Below, piece by piece: positions 1 through 11,664 of a stretch of 64,000 nucleotides of DNA. The position numbers were made by a program, and so were the translations under genes. Origin of the DNA: Anaerolineales bacterium (GTDB lineage: Bacteria; Chloroflexota; Anaerolineae; Anaerolineales; Villigracilaceae); assembly GCA_019187665.1 (NCBI GenBank), contig JABARH010000014.1, positions 94,165 through 158,164 of the forward strand, written 5' to 3'. The number at the start of each line of letters is the position of its first letter. Positions within the stretch are counted from its first letter, which is position 1. The notes below the pieces were generated by a model. The model saw nothing but the letters and a program-made list of their open reading frames with translations, did not search any database and had not been told where the DNA came from.

Positions 1-160
1 CGTCCTGGATTAACAGTGTCGAGGAGATGCATCGCCCTGATGAAAGTGATCGTTTCGATCCCATTCGTGGCTTCGCTTGTCCCATCCTCGGCTCTTTATG
101 CGCCGGGGTATTTTTTTCTCCCGGCAAAATCATCTTCCATGCGGAAGGAGGTGAAAGGCT

Positions 161-358
161 TTGGCATCCGTAAATTTACGTTCCGGCGAATCGCAAGACT
201 CCCTGCTCAAACGCTTCCGCAAGAAAGTCGTTAAGAGCGGCGTGTTGAGCACCGTCCGCCGCAAGCGCTGGTTTGTCTCCAAAAGCGAAACCCGCCGCAT
301 GGAAAAGAAAAAAGCCGTTCGCCGCATCAAACGACGCCAGTTCAAGGATGTGGAATAG
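161..358 (+). CDS. rpsU: Small ribosomal subunit protein bS21
   Basis: Encodes a 65-residue, very basic protein of the bS21 family, a component of the 30S ribosomal subunit near the anti-Shine-Dalgarno region. The N-terminus ([18 protein letters not shown]) and the Arg/Lys-rich C-terminal half match the family, and the length is typical. I chose the TTG start at 161 because a strong GGAGGTG ribosome site lies at 147-153 and the family begins with this V-N-L strand. It is followed 26 bases later by infA on the same strand, so the two translation genes are probably cotranscribed. The 160 bases before it hold no gene I can support. Confidence 0.93.
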   Translation: MASVNLRSGESQDSLLKRFRKKVVKSGVLSTVRRKRWFVSKSETRRMEKKKAVRRIKRRQFKDVE

Positions 359-384
359 GCTTGAAGGACAGCAGGAGAACTCAC

Positions 385-633
385 ATGGCGAAGGATGAAG
401 GCAAGATCAAAATGGATGGGGTGGTGGTGGAAGCCCTGCCCGGCACTCAATTCCGTGTCAAACTCGACAACGGACATGAAGTGCTGGCCTACCTCTCCGG
501 CAAGATGCGCAAGTACTACATCCGTATCCTGCTCGGCGACCGGGTGGCGGTGGAAATGTCTCCGTACGACCTCGCGCGCGGGCGGATCACCTTCCGCCAA
601 CGCAAACAGGCGGAACCTGCGCCCGTTGAATAG
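385..633 (+). CDS. infA: Translation initiation factor IF-1
   Basis: An 82-residue OB-fold protein of the IF-1 family, which binds the 30S A site during initiation. Family hallmarks are visible: [33 protein letters not shown] in pieces, then [30 protein letters not shown]. The ATG at 385 is preferred over an upstream TTG at 361 because AGGAG lies at 373-377 and the protein then starts at the conserved [12 protein letters not shown] region. The tail is about ten residues longer than in common IF-1 (KQAEPAPVE). It follows rpsU closely, consistent with one transcript. Confidence 0.95.
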   Translation: MAKDEGKIKMDGVVVEALPGTQFRVKLDNGHEVLAYLSGKMRKYYIRILLGDRVAVEMSPYDLARGRITFRQRKQAEPAPVE

Positions 634-647
634 CCTCGACTCTCCCT

Positions 648-680
648 AAAAAAAAACGACCCCTGCCACCGCAGGGGTCG
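648..680 (-). terminator. Rho-independent terminator
   Basis: A perfect 10-bp stem (CGACCCCTGC with GCAGGGGTCG, loop CACC, 657-680) is flanked by nine A on the plus strand, which is a U-run for minus-strand transcripts. It ends the PFOR operon and sits just beyond the infA stop, so it may also slow transcription from the other side. Confidence 0.85.
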
Positions 681-687
681 CTCGATT

Positions 688-1686
688 CTATCGAACCTCT
701 CTCCACGAATTCAGCACGCGCATGTAATTGGCGCGCTCGAACGCGGCCGGTTCCGCCACAGACTGGCGACTCATGCTTCCCTGCATCTGGCGAATCGACT
801 CGTATTCATGCGCCTCCATCCACCAGCCAAGTTCGCTGAGCATGGCGGCAACCACGCGTTCGCCGTTATGCAGCAGATTCGAGGCCATCATCGCCACCTT
901 GGCCCCGGCCATCATCGCCTTGAGCGTGTCTTGCGCGGTATGAACGCCGCTGGTGAGGGCGAAGTCGGCGGCGATGACTCCGTGCAGGATCGAGATCCAA
1001 CGCAGCGGCAGGCGCAGGTCGGTGGAGGCGCTGAGATCGAGATTGTGTACAACCTCCAACTCGTCCAGATCGAAATCCGGCTGATAGAAACGATTGAAGA
1101 GAACCAGGCCATCGGCTCCGGCTTCGACGAAACGCCGGGCAGCGCTGGGCAGGGAGGTGTAATACGGGCTGAGTTTTACCGCCAACGGGATGCTGATTCC
1201 TGCCTTGACTTCCGCCACGAGTTCCACCTGCGCGTTCTCTACATCCGCGGAGGAGAGCGACGGATCGGTCGGGAGATAGTACAGATTTAACTCGAGCGCG
1301 TCCGCCCCGGCCTCCTGCATGAAGCGGGCGTAGCGTACCCAGCCGCCTTTGGAGACGCCGTTCAAACTGCCGATCACAGGGACCCCGACTGATTTTTTCA
1401 GCAGACTCAAGTGATCGAGATACTTGCCCGGAGTCATCGCATACGTTCCGCTATCGGGCAGGTAACTGAAGGCCTCTGCCGAATTTTCGCCGCGCGTCAG
1501 GAAGTAATCAATCTCCATGCTTTCATGGATGATCTGCTCCTCGAAGAGCGAGTACATCACAATCGCGGCAATTCCCGCCTCCTCGAGGCGCTGGGCGCGT
1601 TCCACTTTTTTTGACATGGGCGAAGCCGACGCGACGAGCGGGTTTTTTAGTTTCAAGCCAAGGTAGGTAGTGGAGAGATCTAGCAT
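688..1686 (-). CDS. Dihydroorotate dehydrogenase-like flavoprotein
   Basis: A 332-residue TIM-barrel protein of the dihydroorotate/dihydropyrimidine dehydrogenase superfamily. The N-terminus (MLDLSTTYLGLKLKNPLVAS) is the usual FMN-domain opening, and an N-x-Y-Y segment (ALELNLYYLP) and a K-L-S-P strand (PLAVKLSPYYTSL) lie where the class I family binds FMN and substrate. It follows the PFOR gene by 32 bases on the same strand and shares its terminator. No pyrimidine-biosynthesis genes are near, so a role in pyrimidine synthesis is not supported; a redox partner or an unrelated flavoenzyme linked to PFOR is an inference from position. Start is ATG. Confidence 0.8.
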   Translation of the reverse strand: MLDLSTTYLGLKLKNPLVASASPMSKKVERAQRLEEAGIAAIVMYSLFEEQIIHESMEIDYFLTRGENSAEAFSYLPDSGTYAMTPGKYLDHLSLLKKSVGVPVIGSLNGVSKGGWVRYARFMQEAGADALELNLYYLPTDPSLSSADVENAQVELVAEVKAGISIPLAVKLSPYYTSLPSAARRFVEAGADGLVLFNRFYQPDFDLDELEVVHNLDLSASTDLRLPLRWISILHGVIAADFALTSGVHTAQDTLKAMMAGAKVAMMASNLLHNGERVVAAMLSELGWWMEAHEYESIRQMQGSMSRQSVAEPAAFERANYMRVLNSWREVR

Positions 1687-1718
1687 GCAATTTTCTCTTT
1701 CTATTGAACCGGACAGGT

Positions 1719-4700
1719 TTAATCACCGTTGTAATGCATGGAAGCCATCTGCTGATAGAGCCGCCAGCGCCCCCGGATGCCTTCCTGCGCTTTTTGCATC
1801 AACTCTTCGGCGCGGCTTTCGTCGCTGAGGGTCAGCATTTTGTAGCGTGTTTCGTTATAAGCGTAGTCTTGCAGGCGGACGGTGGGTTCCCGGGCCTCGA
1901 TGACGAGCGGGTTTTGCCCGGCCGCGGCCAGGCGCGGATCGTAGCGATAGACCGGCCACGCGCCCGAATTGACGGCCAGCTTCTGCTGTTGCAAACCGCG
2001 CGCCATGTCATACCCATGCGCGATGCAGTGACTGTAGGCGATGATCAGCGAAGGACCGTCGTAGGACTCGGCATCGAGGAAGGCTTTGAGCGTTTGCTGG
2101 TCGTTAAAGCCCATGGCCACGCGCGCCACGTAGACATAACCGTACGCCATCGCGATCAGGCCCAGATCCTTTTTCGGGAGTCCCTTGCCGCTCATGGCAA
2201 ACTTGGCAACCGCCGCCATAGGGGTGGCCTTGCTGGCCTGCCCGCCCGTGTTGGAATACACTTCCGTATCCAGCACCAGCACGTTGACGTTACGCCCGCT
2301 GGCCAGAACGTGATCGAGACCGCCGTAGCCGATATCATAGGCCCAGCCATCGCCGCCGATGATCCACACCGATTTCTTAACGAGCGCGTCCGCCACGCTG
2401 GCCAGTTCGCCCGCGCGCGGATTCGGACTCTGCGAGAGACGCGACTTGAGCGCCTCCACGCGCTGGCGCTGTTCATTGATTCCCTTTTCGGTGGTCTGAT
2501 CTGCTTTCAACAGCCCGTCCACCATTTCGCTTCCGAATTCACTCGTGAAGGCGGGCAGGAGTTCACGGGCAAATTCGTTTTGCTTGTCCAGCGTCAGGCG
2601 CATCCCCAGACCGAACTCTGCATTGTCTTCAAAAAGTGAATTGGACCAGGCCGGGCCGCGTCCGTGCGCGTCCACCGCCCACGGAGTCGTCGGCAGGTTG
2701 CCTCCATAAATGGAGGAGCAACCCGTTGCGTTCGCCACGATGGTGCGGTCGCCAAACAATTGCGAGACCAGTTTTACATAGGGAGTCTCGCCGCAGCCGG
2801 TGCACGCGCCGCTGAATTCAAAGAGCGGGCGCAGGAGTTGTGAATTCTTGATCGTTGATGGATTCACCAGCGCGCGGTCGAGGTCGGGAATCTGCATGAA
2901 GAAATCCCAATTCTGCGCTTCGCTGACGCGCAGGGGCGGCTGCGGCGCCATGTTGATGGCGCGGCGCCCAACCTGCGTTTTATCTTTCACCGGGCAGGCG
3001 TCCACACAGAGTGTGCAGCCGGTGCAATCCTCCGGCGCCACCTGCACGGTGTAGGCCATGCCGGGAAATTCCTTAAACTTGCTTTCCATATGCTTGAATG
3101 TCTCGGGCGCGCCATTAAGCGCGGCCTGGTCATAAACTTTGTGCCGAATGACCGCGTGCGGGCAGACGATCACACACTTGCCGCATTGGATGCACAGGTC
3201 CGGCTCCCACACGGGGATATCGAGCGAGAGATTGCGTTTCTCCCATTGCGTGGTCGCCAGCGGAAACGTACCATCCACCGGAAAGGATGAGACGGGGACC
3301 TCGTCGCCGCGCGCGTCCACGATCGGCGCGATAACTGTCTGCACGAACTGCGGCGCTTCTTTTGGAACCGCGAGGCGGCGCGTCGTGGCCGATGTAACCT
3401 GCCCCGGAACTTTGACCTCGTGCAGGTTGGCTATGGTCGCGTCCACCGCCTCGAAGTTTTTCTTGATGACCGCCTCGCCGCGCTTGCCATAGGTCTTCTC
3501 GATACTGTGCTTGATCTCTTGGATGGCCTGTTCGCGCGGCAGCACGCCGCTGATGGCGAAGAAGGCGGTCTGCATGATGGTGTTCATGCGCCCGCCCATG
3601 CCGGTCTTTTCAGCCACATCGTAGCCGTTGATCACGTAGAACTTGAGGTTCTTCGAGAGGATGTCTTTCTGTACCTCGACCGGCAGGTTGTCCCAGATCT
3701 GTTCCGGCCCGAACAGGCTGTTGAGCAAAAAGACCGCGCCGTCCTTGGCGTACTTGAGCATGTCCACGCGTTCGAGAAAAGTGAATTGATGACAGGCGAC
3801 GAAATTGGCCTGCCCCTGTTCGATCAGATACGGCGCGCGCACCGGTTTTGGCCCGAAGCGCAAGTGCGAGATGGTCACTGTGCCGGACTTCTTCGAGTCG
3901 TAATAGAAATATCCCTGCGCGAAATTGCCGGTTTCTTCGCCGATTATTTTGATGGAGTTCTTGTTCGCGCCCACTGTCCCATCCGAGCCGAGGCCGAAGA
4001 ACACGCAGCGCACGGTCTCTTCGTGTTCGATCTGGAAGGATGTTTCCACATCGAGGCTGGTATGAGTCACATCGTCTATGATGCCGACGGTGAAGTGATT
4101 CTTCGGTTCAGGCTTCTTCAGTTCGTCCAGCGCGGCCTTGGCCATGGCGGGAGTGAACTCCTTCGAGGACAGGCCGTAACGTCCGCCGATGACGCGGAGG
4201 CCGTCGCGTCTGGATTCCACAAGGGCGTTGACCACATCGAGATACAGTGGTTCGCCGGACGAGCCGGGTTCCTTGGTGCGGTCCAGCACAGCGATGGACT
4301 TGACGGTCTCGGGGAGCGATTCAATGAAGTGACGGATCGAGAAGGGGCGATACAAACGCACGCGCACCACGCCGACCTTTTCATCTTTGACGGCGAGGTG
4401 GCGGACGGTTTCCTCCGCCGTTTCGCCGCCGGAGCCCATGATAACCAGCACGCGTTCGGCGTCGGGGTGACCGAAGTAATCGAAGAGATGATATTGCCGC
4501 CCAACCAGCGAGCCGAATTTGTCCATTTCGTTTTGCAGAATATCCGGCACGGCGGCATAAAATGGATTGACCGCTTCGCGCATCTGGAAATAGACATCCG
4601 GGTTTTGGGCGGTGCCGCGCAGGACGGGACGCTCAGGGGTGAGGCCGCGCGCGCGGTGGGCCGCGATCCGTTCCGGGTCCAGCATGAGGCGCAGGTCGTT

Positions 4701-5264
4701 GTCGGTCAGTTCCTCGATCTTGGTCACTTCATGCGAGGTACGGAAGCCGTCAAAGAAATGCAGGAACGGGATGCGCGCTTTGAGGGTGGCGGCTTGCGAG
4801 ATGAGCGCGAAGTCGTGCGCTTCCTGCACCGAACCGGAGGACAACATTGCCCAGCCGGTCTGGCGCACAGCCATCACATCCTGATGATCGCCATAGATCG
4901 AAAGCGCGTGCGCGGCGATGGCGCGCGCTGCCACATGGAAGACCGTGCTGGTGAGTTCGCCCGCGATCTTGTACATATTGGGGATCATCAGCAGCAGTCC
5001 CTGCGAGGCAGTGAAGGTGGTGGTCAACGCGCCTGTTTGGAGCGCGCCGTGAACCGTCCCCGCCGCGCCGCCCTCAGATTGCATTTCGATCACAAGCGGA
5101 GTCGTCCCCCAGATATTTTTTCTGTGTCTGGCAGACCATTCGTCCGCAAATTCGCCCATGGCAGACGAGGGCGTGATGGGGTAGATGGCGATGACTTCGT
5201 TGGTGCGATGCGCCACGGATGCGGCAGCTTCGTTGCCGTCAATGGTGATGATTCTGCGCTTCAT
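1719..5264 (-). CDS. nifJ: Pyruvate:ferredoxin (flavodoxin) oxidoreductase
   Basis: A single-chain 1181-residue PFOR, the usual full length, converting pyruvate and CoA to acetyl-CoA and CO2 with reduction of ferredoxin in the cytoplasm. Domains in order: N-terminal alpha domain (ITIDGNEAAASVAHRTNEVIAIYPITPSS), gamma domain, two-cluster ferredoxin domain with C-x2-C-x2-C-x3-CP motifs at about 691 (CIQCGKCVIVCP) and 747 (CTGCTLCVDACP), then the thiamine-diphosphate domain with CTGCGETPYVKL and GDGWAYDIGYGG (near 970). The proximal-cluster cysteines are present. AAAGGAG precedes the ATG. It heads an operon with the dihydroorotate-dehydrogenase-like gene. PFOR points to anaerobic or facultative metabolism. 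Confidence 0.97.
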   Translation of the reverse strand: MKRRIITIDGNEAAASVAHRTNEVIAIYPITPSSAMGEFADEWSARHRKNIWGTTPLVIEMQSEGGAAGTVHGALQTGALTTTFTASQGLLLMIPNMYKIAGELTSTVFHVAARAIAAHALSIYGDHQDVMAVRQTGWAMLSSGSVQEAHDFALISQAATLKARIPFLHFFDGFRTSHEVTKIEELTDNDLRLMLDPERIAAHRARGLTPERPVLRGTAQNPDVYFQMREAVNPFYAAVPDILQNEMDKFGSLVGRQYHLFDYFGHPDAERVLVIMGSGGETAEETVRHLAVKDEKVGVVRVRLYRPFSIRHFIESLPETVKSIAVLDRTKEPGSSGEPLYLDVVNALVESRRDGLRVIGGRYGLSSKEFTPAMAKAALDELKKPEPKNHFTVGIIDDVTHTSLDVETSFQIEHEETVRCVFFGLGSDGTVGANKNSIKIIGEETGNFAQGYFYYDSKKSGTVTISHLRFGPKPVRAPYLIEQGQANFVACHQFTFLERVDMLKYAKDGAVFLLNSLFGPEQIWDNLPVEVQKDILSKNLKFYVINGYDVAEKTGMGGRMNTIMQTAFFAISGVLPREQAIQEIKHSIEKTYGKRGEAVIKKNFEAVDATIANLHEVKVPGQVTSATTRRLAVPKEAPQFVQTVIAPIVDARGDEVPVSSFPVDGTFPLATTQWEKRNLSLDIPVWEPDLCIQCGKCVIVCPHAVIRHKVYDQAALNGAPETFKHMESKFKEFPGMAYTVQVAPEDCTGCTLCVDACPVKDKTQVGRRAINMAPQPPLRVSEAQNWDFFMQIPDLDRALVNPSTIKNSQLLRPLFEFSGACTGCGETPYVKLVSQLFGDRTIVANATGCSSIYGGNLPTTPWAVDAHGRGPAWSNSLFEDNAEFGLGMRLTLDKQNEFARELLPAFTSEFGSEMVDGLLKADQTTEKGINEQRQRVEALKSRLSQSPNPRAGELASVADALVKKSVWIIGGDGWAYDIGYGGLDHVLASGRNVNVLVLDTEVYSNTGGQASKATPMAAVAKFAMSGKGLPKKDLGLIAMAYGYVYVARVAMGFNDQQTLKAFLDAESYDGPSLIIAYSHCIAHGYDMARGLQQQKLAVNSGAWPVYRYDPRLAAAGQNPLVIEAREPTVRLQDYAYNETRYKMLTLSDESRAEELMQKAQEGIRGRWRLYQQMASMHYNGD

Positions 5265-5377
5265 TCATTCTCCTTTACAGGCAGGCTTTGATCTGGAATT
5301 TTCTCAACGAGGACACTGGAGGCCCGTTACGCCAGTCTATCTCTTCCAGGCGGAAATAGTCAGGTATATATTACCCG

Positions 5378-5393
5378 AATCTGTGAGCAGATT
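5378..5393. promoter_or_regulatory. Inverted repeat upstream of PFOR gene
   Basis: A perfect 6-4-6 inverted repeat, AATCTG-TGAG-CAGATT, lies about 115 bases upstream of the PFOR start. On the minus strand it sits between a weak TGACA-like element and TAATAT, so it could be an operator. The rest of 5265-5566 holds no gene I can support. Confidence 0.4.
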
Positions 5394-5566
5394 GTCATAT
5401 TTTGGATATAAGTTGACCGATTTGGAATTTTCAATTCATCCAGCGGACGGAGGGGTCGAACTCTTTGGGCGTAAGCGGACGCGGGCGCGCCGATTGGCCG
5501 ATAAGCGAAAGCCCTGCAAACAAGACTGGATCAAACAACGCATCAGGGTTATAAGAAAATGACGAT

Positions 5567-5595
5567 AAAAAAGCGGCTCACGATCGTGAGCCGCT
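5567..5595 (-). terminator. Rho-independent terminator of the ATP-grasp gene
   Basis: A fully self-complementary 24-base stem (5572-5595, halves AGCGGCTCACGA and TCGTGAGCCGCT) with a six-A run on its left flank, i.e. a U-run for minus-strand transcription. It lies 13 bases past the stop of the gene ending at 5609. Confidence 0.8.
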
Positions 5596-5608
5596 ATGGG
5601 GCGCATGT

Positions 5609-6718
5609 CTATTTCTTTTTTAGCGTCATCTCGCGCGGTTCGAGCAAGCCCCAGCGACCAGCGGCAAGATATAGAATGTCTAGAAGCAGGTCGTTGTAAG
5701 AGATACCCTCGGCGGCAGCTTGCAGGCACAGGTCGCTGTAACCGGGAGTGAGGCCGGGCAGGGTGTTGATCTCGAGCAGACGCGGGTTGCCCTCGTCGTC
5801 GAGGCGGATGTCAGTGCGCGAGACATCCAGCGCGCCGAGCAGAAAGTGGGCGCGGTAAGCAAAGTGCTTGAGTTTCTTTTCGAGATCGGGATCAATGTCT
5901 GCCGGGCAGATGTAATCCGGCGCGCCCTTTTCGCCCACGTCTTTGGCCTTCGCGGCCTGGCTGTAGACATTGGGCGTGACAGAGCGGCTGGCGTCCAATT
6001 CGAGGATGGGGAAGCGGTGGAAGCCGTCCTTTTCATCGTACCAGTCGGGGTGGCGCGAGTAGAGTTTCGCGTCGGCGCGGCCCATCACGCCCACGGTGAA
6101 TTCTCGGCCGGAGAGGAAGGTCTCGACGAGCGCGGGCTGCTGATAGGTGTTGACCACCCATCCTGCGCGCTCGCGCAACTCCGCTTCATTCTTGACGATG
6201 GCCCTGGCGTCCACGCCCATGCCGGTGCCTTCGCGGGCGGGTTTGACAAAGAGCGGGTATTTTAATTCAGGGCGGAGGGGATCGTCGGCGGTCAGAAATT
6301 CCTGAAACGGCGCCACGGGCAGGCGGCGGTCGCGCCAGATGCGTTTGGTGAGAGTCTTGTCGAGCGAGATGGCATTGGTCAAGACGCGCGAGCCGGTGTA
6401 GGGGATGCCGAACATTTCGAGCAGGGCAGGGACGTGGGCTTCGCGCGCGTCACCGCCGAGTCCCTCGGCGATGTTGAAGCAGATGTCGGGCGCGTACTCT
6501 TGAACCGTCTGCGGCAGGGTGCGGTCGGCCATCAGGAATTTCGTCTCGTGGCCGTCGCTTTCGAGCGCGCCCTGGATGTGGTGGATGGTCTCGATGTGAT
6601 CAAAGTCCGCGAACGCGTCCGGCGGAACCCCCTCGGGTTTGGGCTGACTCTCATCTTTAATATTGGCAATGACGGCGATTTTCCAATACCGTTTCATGCG
6701 TGAGGGAGGTTTCTCCAT
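5609..6718 (-). CDS. D-alanine--D-alanine ligase-like ATP-grasp enzyme
   Basis: A 369-residue ATP-grasp protein resembling D-Ala-D-Ala ligases. Seen: the DICFNIAEGLGGDAREAHVPALLEMFGIPYTGS block typical of Ddl (given here in short: FNIAEG and PYTGS), an ATP-binding lysine strand (YPLFVKPAREGTGMGV), the RTDIRLDDEGNPRLLEIN metal-binding strand with the closing NTLPGLTPGYSDL. It stands alone, with its own terminator, away from mur genes, so the exact ligated substrates are uncertain. A start at the internal ATG coding for residue 8 (MKRYWKIAV) is also possible. A distinct ATP-grasp paralog lies at 57709. Confidence 0.75.
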   Translation of the reverse strand: MEKPPSRMKRYWKIAVIANIKDESQPKPEGVPPDAFADFDHIETIHHIQGALESDGHETKFLMADRTLPQTVQEYAPDICFNIAEGLGGDAREAHVPALLEMFGIPYTGSRVLTNAISLDKTLTKRIWRDRRLPVAPFQEFLTADDPLRPELKYPLFVKPAREGTGMGVDARAIVKNEAELRERAGWVVNTYQQPALVETFLSGREFTVGVMGRADAKLYSRHPDWYDEKDGFHRFPILELDASRSVTPNVYSQAAKAKDVGEKGAPDYICPADIDPDLEKKLKHFAYRAHFLLGALDVSRTDIRLDDEGNPRLLEINTLPGLTPGYSDLCLQAAAEGISYNDLLLDILYLAAGRWGLLEPREMTLKKK

Positions 6719-6823
6719 GGTCTACTCCTGACAGTTTGCATGATCAATTCTGATAAACGAGTATAAAACATCGCGGGAAAATGGCAAGGTTTTTTGCAAT
6801 CTCGAAAGTTTAAAGTTTTTCTT

Positions 6824-6953
6824 CTCTACCGTACCACGACGAGAGAATTTCGTTATTGCGAGGCGGGTGCTCTTCCCGACGAAGCCATCCCCGCTCCACG
6901 AACGAAGATTGCTTCGGGAAGATCACCCTCGCAAGGGCGGATGTACGGTAGAG
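6824..6953. mobile_element. MITE-like palindromic element
   Basis: A non-coding stretch of about 130 bases bounded by perfect 11-bp terminal inverted repeats, CTCTACCGTAC (6824-6834) and GTACGGTAGAG (6943-6953), with further internal complementarity (TTGCGAGG with CCTCGCAA and GCTCTTCCCG-like with CGGGAAG). No coding capacity. It lies between the ATP-grasp gene and the atp operon. No clear target duplication was seen. Confidence 0.6.
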
Positions 6954-7134
6954 AAAATTTCTCTTCGAGTTTGCGCTGCTCGGTTCACCAGAATGAACAA
7001 TCCCACAGATGAGAAAAGCAACTAGACAATCCCCATTCTTTCAGTTATCATTCGTTTTGCCTAGTGCAGACAGGCACAATCAAAACTCACCCAATCAACA
7101 CCCCGGAAACTTTGAACGAGAAAGTCCCCGGTTC

Positions 7135-7157
7135 GCCCGGATAGAGTCTATCCGGGC
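7135..7157. promoter_or_regulatory. Palindrome in the atpA upstream region
   Basis: An 11-bp perfect inverted repeat around one central base: GCCCGGATAGA at 7135-7145 and TCTATCCGGGC at 7147-7157. It lies about 105 bases before the atpA start and has no T-run, so an operator or an mRNA leader hairpin is more likely than a terminator. Confidence 0.5.
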
Positions 7158-7180
7158 AATTGTACGTAACGTCAAAACGC

Positions 7181-7214
7181 AGGATGTACGCAACACCTTT
7201 CATGCGTACATCCT
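7181..7214. promoter_or_regulatory. Second inverted repeat in the atpA leader
   Basis: A perfect 12-bp inverted repeat, AGGATGTACGCA (7181-7192) and TGCGTACATCCT (7203-7214), with a 10-base loop. It ends 45 bases before the atpA ATG. No T-run follows, so it may be a leader hairpin affecting mRNA stability or a protein-binding site. The stretch 6990-7259 otherwise holds no gene. Confidence 0.5.
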
Positions 7215-7259
7215 GGACAGGTAAAAGCCTGTAAATCAAGAACGCGGTACGGAGGCATA

Positions 7260-8915
7260 ATGACCGACCTGATCAAACAGATCGCCAGTGATTTGCAAAA
7301 ACAAATTGAAGCATTTGCGCCGGTCGTCGGCGTAAGCGACGTGGGGACAGTCAGCGAGGCGGGAGACGGCATTGCCCGCGTTTTAGGCCTGGCAAACGTC
7401 AAGGCGCAGGAACTGGTCCAGTTCGCGAACGGCGTGATGGGCATCGCGTTCAACCTGGAAAAAGACAGCGTGGGCGTGATCATCATGGGCGATTACGCCG
7501 AAGTGACCGAAGGCATGCAGGTGCGCGCCACCGGGCGCATCGCCTCGGTGCCGGTGGGTGACGGGCTGATCGGGCGCGTGGTCAACGCACTGGGCGAGCC
7601 AATTGACGGCAAAGGCCCCATCCAGACCAGCGGCTACCGTCCCATCGAACGTATCGCGCCGGGCGTGGTGTACCGCCAGGATGTGGATACCCCGGTGCAG
7701 ACCGGCATCAAATCCATTGATTCGATGATCCCCGTCGGGCGCGGCCAGCGTGAACTGATCATTGGCGACCGCCAGACCGGCAAGACCGCCCTCGCCATTG
7801 ACGCCATCATCAACCAAAAAGGGAAAGACCTCATTTGTATTTACGTCGCCATCGGGCAGAAGAAGGCCGCCGTTGCGCGCACGCTCGGCATCCTCGAACG
7901 TCACGGCGCGATGGAGCATACCATCATCGTGGTCGCCTCCGCCGACGAAGCCGCCGCGCTGCAATACATTGCTCCGTACGCGGGAACGGCCATTGGCGAG
8001 GAATTCATGGAGAGCGGACGCGACGCGCTCGTCATTTTTGACGATCTTTCGAAGCATGCCTGGGCGTACCGTCAGGTCTCGCTTCTGCTGCGCCGCCCGC
8101 CCGGACGTGAGGCCTATCCTGGCGATGTGTTTTATCTTCACTCACGATTGCTCGAACGCGCCGCGCGTCTTGCGAATCAATATGTCATTGTGAAGAACGA
8201 TTTTGCAGAGGCAGAAGCCGGCGCGCAGGACGGCGTGGACGGCCGGGTCTATGCCGGTCCGCTATCCATGCACGAAGCGGGCGAAGTATGCAAAAACATG
8301 GAGGGCTGCAAAGTCGTCAAAGTGAAAGGCAGCGGCGGCTCATTGACCGCGTTGCCGATCATCGAGACCCTGCTCGGCGATGTTTCCGCCTATATTCCCA
8401 CCAACGTAATTTCCATTACAGACGGGCAGATCTTCCTTGAGACCAACCTGTTCAATGCCGGCATCCGTCCGGCGGTGAACGTGGGCGTCTCGGTCTCGCG
8501 CGTGGGCGGCGACGCGCAGACCAAAGCCATGAAACAGGTGGCGGCCCGCCTCCGCCTCGACATGGCCGCCTATCGCGAACTGGCGGCCTTCGCGCAGTTC
8601 GGCTCCGACCTCGACAAGGCGACACAGTCGCAACTTGGGCGCGGCCAGCGCATGCAGGAGATCCTCAAACAGCCGCAATATGAACCGATGTCGCTGGAGA
8701 ACCAGGTGATGGTTCTCTTTGCCGGGACGAACGGCTATGCCGATTTTGTGGCTGTGGAAAAAATGCGCCAATGGGAAACGGACCTGATCCGCTTCATGGA
8801 AACCTCCTATCCTGAAATCGGCCGGACCATCACCTCCGAAAAACGCATCAGCGACTCTACGCGCGACGCGCTGGTGCGCGCGCTGGATACGTTCCGCATC
8901 TCGTGGCAGGGATAG
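7260..8915 (+). CDS. atpA: F1-ATPase subunit alpha
   Basis: The 551-residue alpha subunit of the F1 sector of ATP synthase, a peripheral membrane complex. The P-loop GDRQTGKTA and the family signature around [14 protein letters not shown] with the inter-subunit arginine are present. The N-terminal crown region contains [10 protein letters not shown]. It is about 40 residues longer than common alpha subunits, mostly at the C-terminal end ([21 protein letters not shown]). A strong GGAGG at 7251-7255 precedes the ATG. First gene of the atpA-G-D-C-mreB group; the usual upstream atpH and F0 genes are absent. Confidence 0.97.
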   Translation: MTDLIKQIASDLQKQIEAFAPVVGVSDVGTVSEAGDGIARVLGLANVKAQELVQFANGVMGIAFNLEKDSVGVIIMGDYAEVTEGMQVRATGRIASVPVGDGLIGRVVNALGEPIDGKGPIQTSGYRPIERIAPGVVYRQDVDTPVQTGIKSIDSMIPVGRGQRELIIGDRQTGKTALAIDAIINQKGKDLICIYVAIGQKKAAVARTLGILERHGAMEHTIIVVASADEAAALQYIAPYAGTAIGEEFMESGRDALVIFDDLSKHAWAYRQVSLLLRRPPGREAYPGDVFYLHSRLLERAARLANQYVIVKNDFAEAEAGAQDGVDGRVYAGPLSMHEAGEVCKNMEGCKVVKVKGSGGSLTALPIIETLLGDVSAYIPTNVISITDGQIFLETNLFNAGIRPAVNVGVSVSRVGGDAQTKAMKQVAARLRLDMAAYRELAAFAQFGSDLDKATQSQLGRGQRMQEILKQPQYEPMSLENQVMVLFAGTNGYADFVAVEKMRQWETDLIRFMETSYPEIGRTITSEKRISDSTRDALVRALDTFRISWQG

Positions 8916-8918
8916 GCG

Positions 8919-11226
<2,308 letters not shown>

Positions 11227-11227
<1 letters not shown>

Positions 11228-11664
11228 TGACCATCCGTTGTGAAATCGTTTCACAAGACCGCACCGTATTTGAAGGCGACGTGGATATCGTCGTCCTGCC
11301 CGGCGCGGCAGGCGAGATGGGAGTCCTTCCGCATCACGCGCCCCTGCTGACCACGCTGCAATACGGTTTCATCAAGATCCGCCAGCGCGGGCAGGAGCAG
11401 GTCTTCACCGTCGCGGGCGGCGTGGCCGAGGTCCAGCCGGACCTCGTCACCGTGCTGGCTGACGCGGCAGAAAACATCGAAGAGATAGACATCAAACGCG
11501 CCGAGACCGCCCGCAAGCGCGCACAGGAAGCGCTCGACAGGGGCGTTCCCGCCGATACCGATGCCTACCTCTCCATCGAAGCCGCGCTGCGCCGCTCCAA
11601 TCTGCGTCTTGACGCGGTGCGCCGCTATCGCAAGACGCGCGCCAATTTAATTCCAGAGGGATAA
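11227..11664 (+). CDS. atpC: F1-ATPase subunit epsilon
   Basis: A 145-residue epsilon subunit: an N-terminal beta-sandwich (DRTVFEGDVDIVVLPGAAGEMGVLPHHAPLL in part) and a C-terminal helical hairpin rich in Ala/Arg that can inhibit rotation. Its ATG shares one base with the atpD stop. Its TAA is followed immediately by the GTG of the mreB-like gene, so translation of the two is probably coupled. Confidence 0.95.

Noticed and set aside
1..160. Short frame from 16 to 234 at the window start
   Set aside because: It overlaps rpsU in another frame and resembles nothing; may contain the end of a gene outside the window, but this cannot be shown.
1704..2639. 311-codon plus-strand frame opposite the end of PFOR
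   Set aside because: Antisense shadow; no recognisable protein.
3420..5291. 623-codon plus-strand frame opposite PFOR
   Set aside because: It is a shadow of the PFOR gene on the other strand, whose protein has all catalytic motifs.
5265..5562. Plus-strand frame 5185-5562 downstream of the PFOR promoter
   Set aside because: Begins inside PFOR antisense and has no start site or similarity.
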